From contig OY755045.1 of the NCBI GenBank assembly GCA_963576565.1, positions 43,666,409 through 43,730,408 of the forward strand: 64,000 bases of DNA, written 5' to 3'. The DNA comes from Aspidapion aeneum. Its lineage: Eukaryota; Arthropoda; Insecta; Coleoptera; Brentidae. A program made the position numbers and the translations under genes. Position 1 is the first letter of the stretch; every line of letters starts with the position of its first letter. Of this stretch, positions 20,338-32,300 are shown one piece after another. The notes under the pieces were generated by a model, which ran no database searches, was not told the origin of the DNA, and saw nothing but the letters and a program-made list of their open reading frames with translations.

Positions 20338-23300
20338 GTAAGTAATTATAGGTCTTCTAAATAGAACATTTTCTGACCCATCTTTACAACTTTAGCTAGA
20401 TATTTACCAAGATTTTATAAACCAGCTACTCACTACGTAGGAATTGCCAAGTTAGTTGATTTGGAATAGCCTGACAAATACTGTCCGGCCAGAATAAAAT
20501 GCGGTTCAACTCAATCTATCTCTCTCTGTTTATAGCAGTTTTGTCTTACTGGGTGGTCTTCATTTTAGCAAATATACCATGAAAAAAATTTTAATATTAC
20601 AAAAAAAAAACGGTACTAGTCTGGTACGTTGAACGAAGTCTACTCCAGCCCGTTCATAATTCACACCCTTTTATTGCGTTTCTATTGTTACCGCTGGCTC
20701 AACTCGAATCCGGCCCGTTCACGATTCTCACTCTTTTATTGGGCTCCTATTGTTATCGCTGGGCTGAAACAGGATGACTAGGCACGTTTCATACACATTC
20801 TATACCAAAAAAAAAAACAGTGGCGTATCACTTACTCTTTTTTAATTTTTTTAAAAGTCAATTGCTATTTTTTTATGTTTCTAGATTCGTACGCACCTAC
20901 CTAATGAAATAGGTGAATGAACCTATATAATATAATAAGTATAAAAGTTTTGAAAAAATATTTCTTTTTAAGAAAAATAAGGTATGGAGTTTTCCAGCAA
21001 AAAAAAAGGTTAGGATGAGTAAAATATAAAACTTAATAATGATGAATTCAAAATTATAGCACGCCACTGGACAGATAAAGATAGCCCTTATTGACACCAT
21101 CTCTTTTGCGCCTCATTTTATTTTGGCCGGACTTTAGTTCGCTTAAGAAAGAAGTCCCGGGACTGATCACACTATAAAAAAATGTTTATCATTTCACAAT
21201 TCAAAAATCGACACTGCAGTTTCAAAACATGGCCAGAGAACCGAACGGACGTAAAAGTTACAAGCGGGGCGGATAGGCAAGCGGTAACTTTTGTTTATAA
21301 ATTTTTGCAGCTTTACTACTCAAAAATATGCCAGAAATGTAAAACATTTTATTCTCAATGGTCCCCAATCATTTGTTTTTCGGCTGTAGCAAGTTTAGTG
21401 TGTTTGAAATAATTTCAGTCATGACAACAAAGTCCCTAAAAATATATCAACCTCATTGTTATGCGTTAATTAAGGTAAGTTTACACACGCACTTCAAAAG
21501 TGTTTTGTACCATGCACAATCCTCCTTTCAATAAATCAAAACCTTGATTTTTTAAGGGGATATCAGAATCACCCTTACTTTTTCAAGATCGCTTATCAGC
21601 TAGGTTTTTTGTTTCTAGCTCGCGACTTTTATGTTTTTGATTTGTTATTTTTGACGGTTTTATTAGTTTTGTTTCGTTTGCGTAAATTTGGTCGATTGTC
21701 GGTTGTCACGTGAGCTCAATCAACACTGATAACAAAAAATTTATAGACGGTTAACTAACTTTAATGTACGGAAAATAGGGCTTTATTGTGCTGCGGAAGT
21801 GCTAGAGGACATTTAGACACACGAAATGAAAACAGAAACATTGTGTAAAGTTGGGCCATATTATTTATGTGACAAAAAACTCTGGATAACGTTAGGCATT
21901 TATTGAAATAAAACCTAACTTTATTCTAGAGTCGGCTTTATTCTTACAGATTTACTAAGATAACTGACAGATGATCTCTCAAACTTGACATACCAAAGTC
22001 GAATTCAAAAATAAAGTCGCCAACTTTCATTTAATAAAAACAGGCACTAATAAATCCGGTTCTTAAATACACAAAGGCCGCATTTTGAAAGAAAGCAGCT
22101 GCTTTTTATATGTAAATCTGTCACAATACTGTTGATTTTAAAATAAGATCAAGTTTTATTCCAATATGGACTTATTGCAATAAGGCCAGGCAGTAATAGT
22201 GCCGGGCACTATTCTGACAGTTTTCCATTGAAAACTGACAGTTAGTCTTTCAAAATTGACATACTAAAGTCGAATTTATAAATCCAGTCGTTTATTTTTC
22301 ATTATTAATGGCGGCACTATTAATTCCGGTTCTTATAATACACAAAGGCCTAATTTTGGAAGAAGACAGCTGTTCTTATAACGCGATACTGTCAGAATAG
22401 GCCCGGCACAATTAGTGCCTGGCTTTATTTCAATAAGTCCCTATTAAGTCCCTCTGAGGCATATTAATTACATTATCATTGATGTTTTGATAAATCGTAA
22501 AAAAAATATCTGCTGTCGTTAAATTTTTTTATTGAAGGCTTATCCGCGGACCACCAAACAAATCCGTGGCTTATTTAACCTTCTTAAATTTTATTATAAG
22601 AATACATAGCAAAAAAATTATTTAAACATAAAAATGTCCCTTCTGTAACGTGTTACTAGAAATTTGTCAAGTTTTTAAATACAAATATTGCTTAAAACTG
22701 AAATTTATTAGGTTTTAGTATATTTTATTCATAGAAAATTAAATAAAATTACTTGTCACAAGAAGTCTGTCAAAAGCGGTTTTTCTTCAAAGAAAATTTA
22801 TTGGAGATTTAGTATGAACAGAAGTAGTGGGTTCTAGAGGACCGCGACAGACCATGTTGACAAGTTGAAAGTTTTTTAATTTATTGGTAATAAAACAAAA
22901 AGTTGCGCCATAAATTTGGCTTGGCCGGAAAAAGACAAAATGTAAAAAAATGTCCCGGTCGGTAACGCCATTTTTCGGTGTGTAAGACTTTGAATTTTTT
23001 CTTTTGAATTTAGTTGGAAAATAGTTGAAAATGACCTATTTTATTAATTTTATACATATGCTATATACTTTTGTTTTTTGTTCGAAATTGTGTGCCTTTT
23101 AATTTTTGCTAACGTTGATTTCCCTTCTGTAACACCTGATATTTTTGTCAAGTTTGCAAGTCCAGTTATTTTAGAAAAAAATAACTGGTCTGGACTCGAT
23201 AATAATAATAAGTAATATGACAAAAACTACCATGTTACAGAAGGGACAAATAATTACCATTTCAACAAAAACTCTTTATAAAAAACGCAACTCAAGCTTT

Positions 23301-26300
23301 TGATGACACTTAATAGTTTATAGTATGACGCACGTTTAGCTTACAACAGTTTTCGCTGATACAAAAATTTTGGTTTTGTTAAAAAAAAACGTGCCAGATA
23401 TAGCTGCCTAATTTTTATGTACCAACTGTAAATTTCAACCCAACCATATCCACTCAAATCATTTATCCTGAGTCAATTATTTCTTCCGAAATCTGTCAAA
23501 ACAAAATAACTGATCGTCCTTCCGTTTCCGATAGAGGCAATCACCGTCATAGGCGTATCAACAACACTTTTATACTGGTATTTTATCTACAGTGTGTCCA
23601 CGGATTGAGTTCGAGTAACTTTCGATTTAGATTCTAATTTTCTGGGGATCGCTCCTGCTTGGTCTTAAACTAAGATGTTAAGAAAATGAGCCAAATCAAT
23701 TATTATTTGGTAGTCTCAGGTTTATATAAACGACAAAAGATTTTCGATTTAGATTCTGATCTTCTGGGAATTGATCCTGCTGGGTCACAAACTAAGATGT
23801 TAAAAAAATCAGCCAAATCTATTAATATACAGGGTGGTTTAGTAAGCTAATTTGATAAAAATTGTTAAGAGTAAATTATTCTTGTTTTAGAAGATTTTAG
23901 AGATAAAAAGTTGTTTAGAATTAAAAGTTACGCCAGATTCTCAATTTTTAGAAAAATCAGCCTACTTTGATTTTGTAAGTCAGTTATGAAAATTTTTCTT
24001 TAGACAATTTTTACCTGACTTTTCGGAAAACTGAGAATCAACTGTAACTTTTAATTCTGAACAACTTCTTAATAAACTTTTCTGATATCTCTTAAAACAA
24101 AGGGACTTTACTTTTAACACTTTTTATCAAATCAACCTGCTAAACCAGGGTATATTAATTGATTTGGCTTATTTTCTTAACATGTTAGTTTAAGATCCAC
24201 CAGGAATAATCCCCCAGAAAATCAGAATCTAAATCGTAATTTTGTTGTCATTTATACCTTACCCGAACTCGATTCGTGGACACACTTTATATATTTTCTT
24301 ATAAATTGACGTTTGGCTTATGGCTTGATTTTTTATTTATATAATACCTATTACTGATGTAACTCGTGGCTTACCGCATCCTAAAACTTCAAACTCTTTA
24401 AACCACCTCCATATTACTTACTTTTTAATTTCGCTTGGAGTTTGGTTTATTTTGAGTTAATTACGGAACTACAAAATTTTAATTTATGAAATATTCCAAA
24501 AAAACTTCTGGTGGTAAAAAATTATTATATATAAACAAATCTGTCTGTTAACTATCTTCTGATATAAGTTATTAATTAATTATATATTAAATATGGCCTT
24601 GAATAAATATTAGATAAAAAAGTTCACATTGGTTAAATATATTGCCAAAACTTAATCCCGTGAGTTATGTTCATTAACTTTAAGTCACTCAAAATTATAT
24701 TTAAATATGGGTACAGTAAATTTTTTTTGTTTTATTTAAAAAGTCGTCTCGTATAATAAACGAATTCCAGCTGATTTAAGCAATTTAGGATTGATGATTT
24801 TTCTGTGAAGAAATTGTAAAATAACATTCAACTTAGATAGATGGCATCTATTACTTTAACTAACATCAAATGTATCAAATCCTGCTCAAGACCTTGAGAT
24901 ATTTAAAATTTGCCAGTGGATTCCTTTGAGGCATCAATATTCAAACGTCAGCAGGATGTTCTAGTTCTTAAATTATTTTCCACGTTGGACACCTGTATAA
25001 AAAATATCAACTGATCTAATTGGTACTCGTGTGTGTGTGATTGCTCTCTGTTGCTCCCTTTACGTTTGTGAAGACGTACGCCACTGTCCACCCCCAGAAA
25101 TAGTTGGCTGCATCATCAGAAAAAAGGGGGGAACTTGATTACGGTTAGAGTGGTTTCACCCCTATTAAATTCGCTACTTTTTTCCTGGCCTTCTGCCCGA
25201 AAATAGACAGGGGAAAGGCGTTTACTGGCAAAGTCAATAAAAAGCTGCCGGAGCAGGAAAGTGAATTTTCCGAGAGATTTATCTAGTTTTCATTGGTTTT
25301 TATTGGGCTTTTGAAACAGCTTTTACGAAATGTTTGGAGTATAACCTCTTTTACGTGGAAAATCTTTTGATAAACTTGAAGTACTTTAATTCCAAATAAA
25401 TTAAATACCCCTCACGAGTAATTGAAACTTCAAAAAAATCATAATTTAGCGATGAGGAGATCAGTTATCAATTTTTATATACCAAAAGGTGTGTTATTCC
25501 TCAAAATTTGCAACAATAAAGCAATGCAATGGTTTTAAAATTCTTAATAAGTTAAGAGTTGAGCAGGAAGACAACAGCTTTATAATCTTTGTTAGATACC
25601 TTATAAACAGGAATATTTGAGGTGCAGTCAAGGACTAAATAAGTAACTTAATTTGCCCTCTCACTCCCTTAAACGAAGGTGGTGGTTTCATCATATAAGA
25701 ATTTATATTAATATGGCACAATGAAAATAAAGGTTATAAAAAAAAAATTAAATAAAAGACACCCAACTGCTAAATTTACTTGTAAGTACTCGTCGCAGTT
25801 GAGTACAAGATTGATAGGTATACCTATAATGTACGACATGCTTTAACTTTTAGTTTTGATACCCAAAGCCCACTTACGAAATTATACAGTTTTGCATTTT
25901 CAAGAATCAGGTTATTGGGTAATTGTGTACCCAACTGCGCCTAGTAGTTACAAGTAAATTTAGCAGATGGGTGTTTTTTTTATAAAAAAAAATTTTTTTC
26001 TAACTTTTTCATTTAGCTTTACCCAAAAAGTACGTGTAGATTTTCTACGGACGCGAACAGTGTTACCTTCCATTGAGTGAAGGTGGGGGAGGAGAAAGAG
26101 AGGAGGGAACAAGTAAAATGGTGTCGAAAAAAATCTTGAAGCGTGTGCCGAAAGAATTCTTGAAATCGCTCTAAATTTGTGAAAGAGAGGGAGAGGAATG
26201 AGGAAACTAGTAAAATGATGTTGCAAAAAAAGTCTTAAAGCGTGTGCAGAAAGAATTTTTGAAATCGCTCTATATTTGTGAAAGGTATAGCTACAACTAC

Positions 26301-29300
26301 TACTAATAAGGAGGGAGGGGAGAAGAGTGGGAAGGGGAAACTAGCAAAATGATGTTGAAAAAAAGTCTTCAAGTGTGTGCAGAAAGAACTTTTGAAATCG
26401 CTTTATATTTGTGAAAGTTATGTGAGCAACAAGGACTTAATCGCGATTAAGTGACTAATTCAAGAAATGTGCTTACTTACGGTGCATCTAGGGTTTAATA
26501 ATTCAAGAATTGATTCTCTGGTATCCTGATGTCCAGTCATTTTAAGGTCAATCTGTTGAGCTCATCGGTGAAATCAGCGACTCAACCCACTAAGCTAACT
26601 TTTCAATATAAACAAAAATCAGCTGATCCCACTTCAGTCGGGAAAATCCATCAATAAAACCGTAGCGTCGGGAGTGATAAATGGCGCAACGAAACGGCCA
26701 ACTTGATTTCTATAAAATAAAACCGTCGCTAGGCCACCTGCGACGACGCGACGCTTTACCGAGACAGCTGGCTGCCAGCTCCAATCAATAGCACGCTGGA
26801 TAGCTACGGTGTACAGTGTTAGCTGTATAGATTGCTACAGGAGGCCGAGCAAGCTTTAGCTGCCATTTTGTTTCAATGAGCATAAATAGGAATATCTCGT
26901 TTATATTTAGGCTGATTGATTTGTAAAAAATTTAAGAGAAGCATGTTCTTCAATTTAATTATGGCTGTAGTATTTGGCATTTCTTCTTACAAAGACAGCT
27001 ATGGCTTACATGCGAGTCAAATTACAAGCCTCCATATATTCACTTACTTCCTGAACATATCAGTTTTCCTTGTTTTCATCGGAGTCCGCTTGAATGTCCT
27101 CTGACTTAAGCCATCTAGGGTAAACATCCCCATAGTTCAACGCTAGTTTTGTCGATTTCTTCTTGGTATTGTTTTACGAGTGCTCTTAAACATCTGATAT
27201 AACCTCATCATTGATTTTTTCTTCTAAACCTGAACTACCTGAACTTTCTTTTAAATTAGTTCATCTTGCGTGTTTGGAATTGGGAATAGCTCCCTTACGT
27301 TTCGGCTGATTGGTTACTATGGCTGTAGTCTTTCGCATTTCTTTTTACAAAGACAGTTATGACTTACACACCAGTCACACTACAAGCCTCCATATATTCA
27401 CTTATTTCTTGGACCTTTCAGTATTCCTTGTTCTCATCGGAGTCCGCCTGAATGTCCTCTGATTTAACCATCTATGGTAAGTCATTCCCATAGATTAACG
27501 CTAGTTTTGACGATTTATTCTTGGTATTGTTTTACCAGTGCTCTTTAAATACCTATGACGTCATCATTGAATTTTTCTTCTAAACCTGAACTACCTGCCC
27601 TTTCTTTAAATCAGTTTATCTTGTGTGTTTGGACTTTAAGTAAGTACGTAGATCTGCTCTCATCATTGACCAGAATTCAGTCTCGTATCCCACGACTTCG
27701 TTAACTAGTATTCAATCTAGCCTTTCTTATGTTTCTTTAAAAGATGTTGATAAGCTATTTCTTCTTTTCCTGACCATTCCTTTTTGTTGACAGTCCTAGA
27801 TATTTAATTTGTCCTCCTGTTTGATTTTACCATCGGCAGCTGCCAATTCTTCGAGTCTTGCCAGTTTTATCCTTATATATCCTTCTGACTAAATAAAATC
27901 TTTTACTTGAAGAGAATACAAAAAAGCTAGTGCAAGGAATGGATGAATACCCAATAGCGATGCAAAACTATCTTCATTCTTACTATATAATTTTCTTCGA
28001 CTTTGAAAAGGTGTCAGATTGTCAAACGTGAAATAGTCAAGATTCCCAATATTCAAGTCAATATCAAGGAATAATTTGGCCAATTTCTTATTTTACTTAA
28101 AAAGGTTATTGTAGTGTACTGTTTTACTTACTAGTAACCTAAATTTAGACATTATTCTAGCTCTATATCTGACCTAAAAACCTTGGAACCAATAGCTTTA
28201 GGGTAAATCATATGTGCCTTTTACGTTACATACATAAATCGCAAGCAAATTTTAAATGTATGATTTGTTGCAGATATGGTGCAGGATACGATTTAGCAGC
28301 AAGAAGAAAAAACGCCACGAGAGAATCGACAGCAACTCTTAAGGCGTGGTTAAATGAACACAAAAAGAATCCATATCCGACCAAAGGGGAGAAAATCATG
28401 TTGGCTATTATAACAAAGATGACACTTACACAGGTAAGAATATAAATAACATTGCAGATCATAGATTTTAAAAATATTTTGTGCATGGTTCCATATTTCC
28501 TTTATTCGTTCTGTCAAAAAGAATTCCGGGAAACGAGCAAAACGGCTAAGTTTTCTCGAAATTTTCTTTGGTAGCCCTATTCGTTCAAGATACGTAAGCT
28601 GTTGGCAAAGTTTCGGATTTACTATCATAGATAAAGGATTTGCGGCGCGGTTCAGTGAGTTTTTATTAGATAGGCTACTCCGGCTGTTTGACAGGTCGTT
28701 AGCTCTGTGGCGCCCACTGCAGAGCTTAGTGACGAACTAAAATTTAAGGCGGGAAATTTGAATCGCCTTTTATAATAAATTTTCTTTAATTTAAAAGTTT
28801 TTTTTTTAATTTTTAATCAGTCAATATTTTATAAAGACATACACTGTCTTTATAAGATATAAACAGATTGAAAATGATATATAAAGTGCAATAAATAAAA
28901 CATTTTTTAAATGAGTTTTTATTATTATAAAAAAAGCTACAAATTAACGACTAACTATTGATGAAATAATACATAGTCTATTTGATTGGTAAAATAAAAA
29001 ACACTATCTAGCATATTTAAATTTGCTTTTAACATTTCTGGTGAGTGATGAGTGAATAAATACTGAAACAGTTGTTCGTGAAGAGAATCATTCTTAAATG
29101 TCTACTTTTTAACAGCTTGATGAAAATCTGACATGATTTAAAAGTACCTCCTCGCCTTGGTTGTAAGTTGTGTAGGGTATGTTTCAAAGTAGTATATAGA
29201 TAGCTTATCAGTGGTCGCACATATCATCCAAAAGCTGAAAACAATAAAAAAAATCAACTTATAACCACATTAATCATAGGTACTAGATTATGGAAAGATA

Positions 29301-32300
29301 AAGATTTAAAATTAAGTAATAAATTTATTCAAAGTACATTACGCTGCTGGGTTTACCCATCAATTAAGCACAAATTTAGTGTTAATTTTGTATGTGTCTC
29401 CCTTTAACTTAATATCAAATGAAAGGGATAGACATAAAATTAACACTAAATTTGTGCTTAATTGATGGGCAAATAAGGCACCTATCAGGCATTGCAAACC
29501 TGTATTCATAGTTCCGTAAAGTAAGCGATAAGAAGTTAAAAAGACACTACTCAATGAGAAAATAAGAAAACTTACCTTAAAATGTCTCGGAAAACTATGC
29601 ATTTTATACTCGTCTGAACTTTAGACACTTCACCCAGAAAGCAACTAGAAATTCTTATTCGTTTATATTTAAAATTGCAAAAGTTACAAATTTAACAAAA
29701 TTTAATTTTAATGCGTCACAGCAGCAAAGATTACCTACATAAGCCAAAAAGATAGATTTAAAATGAACCCGAAATAAAATGCGGTGGAAGAGGTTTTTCT
29801 ACCTGAAAAAAAGGGGGACGAAAAATCCAAACCACAGATAATTCTCAAAAAAAAATAGAATAAGGAACAAACGCGCGACCGCAGCGCCTCGTTTGAGCTT
29901 AGTGAGAACTTTAACCTAACGACCTGTCAAATTGCATTGAGTTTCCTAGGCATGGTTACTATCGTATCTTAATATTTTGTGTAGGCTCGGTATTAGCATT
30001 GAGTAAATAACCCATATAGAGGAGCCACCGGCGAGCTTTACCATATTGAGGGGCAGACGGCGCTGAAATAAATTCGTCTGGTATGCAATATTCAGGGACT
30101 GCTAGTACGATTTAGTTACATGTGCGAGTTCCGAGGCTCATGCCTATTATACAGATGCCGTTAGATCATAGTAGTTGTCTCTGAATATTGCGTACCAGAC
30201 GAATTTATTTCAGCGCCATCTGCCCCTCAATATGGTGAAGCTCGCCGGTGGCTCCTCTATATGGGTTATTTACTCAATGGTATTAGTTTTAACCTTGCCT
30301 AGTCTAATGACCCGTAATGCAGTAATTTATAATATTATATTATTTTAAGTTAGTTGTCAGCGAATCAAATTTTAACAATTTTATTTTCTTATAATTAGAT
30401 AAAACAAATAAAGGAATCTTAACGTTCATTTTGCATCTAATGCTTAAATTAAAATAAATTAATAATGAATAATTACTTTATACTTCCGAGGATGGTGCAT
30501 CTTATTTATACTTTACTTATATCCACATTTATTTTGCAGATAAAAAGCTCTCTCTCTGCAAATGTTACGCTCTAACTTTACGGCTCTAAATTGGGCTTAT
30601 TCTCTTGACATTTTTCTGGTCATAATATTTTTTGCTTTTTGTTTAGATCTTTTTTATGGACCCTTATCTGAAAACTTACTAGCAGTTGAACACAATCCTA
30701 AAGTAGAGTTAGTTTTGTGTTTTTGGTATATGATTTTGGACTTTTTGTGAATCAACGGACGAAACTACGGTTTCCACTAACTTCTACAATGATATTTGCT
30801 AATGTGCTGGTTTAAGTCTGAGTTTTGGTTTCAGTTTAGAGTCTTGATCTAAACTTTTAAATATGCATTGTTTTTAATATGGTTTTTTTACCTGTATGGA
30901 CAACAAAATGTCCTGAAATTTAAATCGTATAAATATTTTTCTTATAATACACTATCGAGACCTGGCAAAAGAAGAATACTTAAGTAAACATGAAAAACTC
31001 ATTTTCGGTCCAAGCTATGAAATTTGGAATTTTACGTCATTTCAGCAACTTAGGTTATGGTATCCCGAGTAAAAATTATGCACTTTAAAATATCTTCGGG
31101 AGGTGGTTTATCTCATTATAACTTTAACACGGTCACGTTTCTCTTAATTTATTTGTTCAAGATATAAAAACAAAATTACAAAAGATTTAAAAAAGTGGAA
31201 AGTATCTCAATTTTCCCCAATTTTTCACTTAAACCGCTTACACTACCGTGTTAATCCCACAGCTGAACCTAGCCTTTCCCGTTTTTTTAATTTTTTTTAC
31301 AAAATCCCTGAAAAATCTTATTAAGATGTATATTTTCCCATGCGATATAACCTATGTAGTTGTAATTAGTACAAAATTTGATGGATTGTTTTTCAAGTTT
31401 AAAAAAAATCCATGGTAATTAAAATAAAAAGTTAAACCAAAACTTTAAACTTTAACTAAAACCTCATTAATAAATATCAGTATCAAAGTTTAGTTACTCA
31501 AAGAGTTTTGTAGAAATAATTCGATTAGGTGTTCTACTGTTTTTAAGTCTGTTATTCGCTGAAGAATCGCCTCCTTGTCATTTTCAGTTAATTTTATTCC
31601 TCTCTTGTTTTGATTTCAGGTGTCGACGTGGTTCGCGAACGCGCGGCGGAGGCTGAAAAAAGAAAACAAAATGACGTGGGAGCCAAAAAACAAAACCGAC
31701 GACGACGACGATGCTATGGTTTCGGACAACGATGACAAAGATAAAGATGATGATGACAAACGGGATGACACAGGTGAGCAAAATAAAATAGATAATGAAA
31801 AGATAAGTACACTAACAGAACAAACAAAATATCTTTGTTCTATTTTAAAAATAAGAATTTATTATTAAACTTATAATAATATAAAAAATCTCTACTTTTG
31901 TCACTGGAATTCTGAATTTTGAACGACAAGCGGTTTCAAAATATTTTAATGACTGACAATGCAAATAATGTTATGGGCGTAACTTAAACAATATTAGAAA
32001 TAATTTATTTGCAAAAACAAACAAATTACTTACAAATTAGAAATCAATCTTAAATATAAAGTACCTCGTGGAAATTTTTTCCTTTTTTAACCACTACTTT
32101 TAGTAAATTTCAACCAGGAAAACTCTGGTCATTTAAGAAATCTGTAGTCTCCATACAATATTGCAGATTTACAAAGTAACGCAGGCATTTATTTTCCAAA
32201 TGTCATCACCTAATTTTCAAAATAATTTGTGCATGCTGATTGTGGTAATTTACTCAATTTTCAACGCGTCTTATGTGATCAATTAGTATAATTGATTTTG

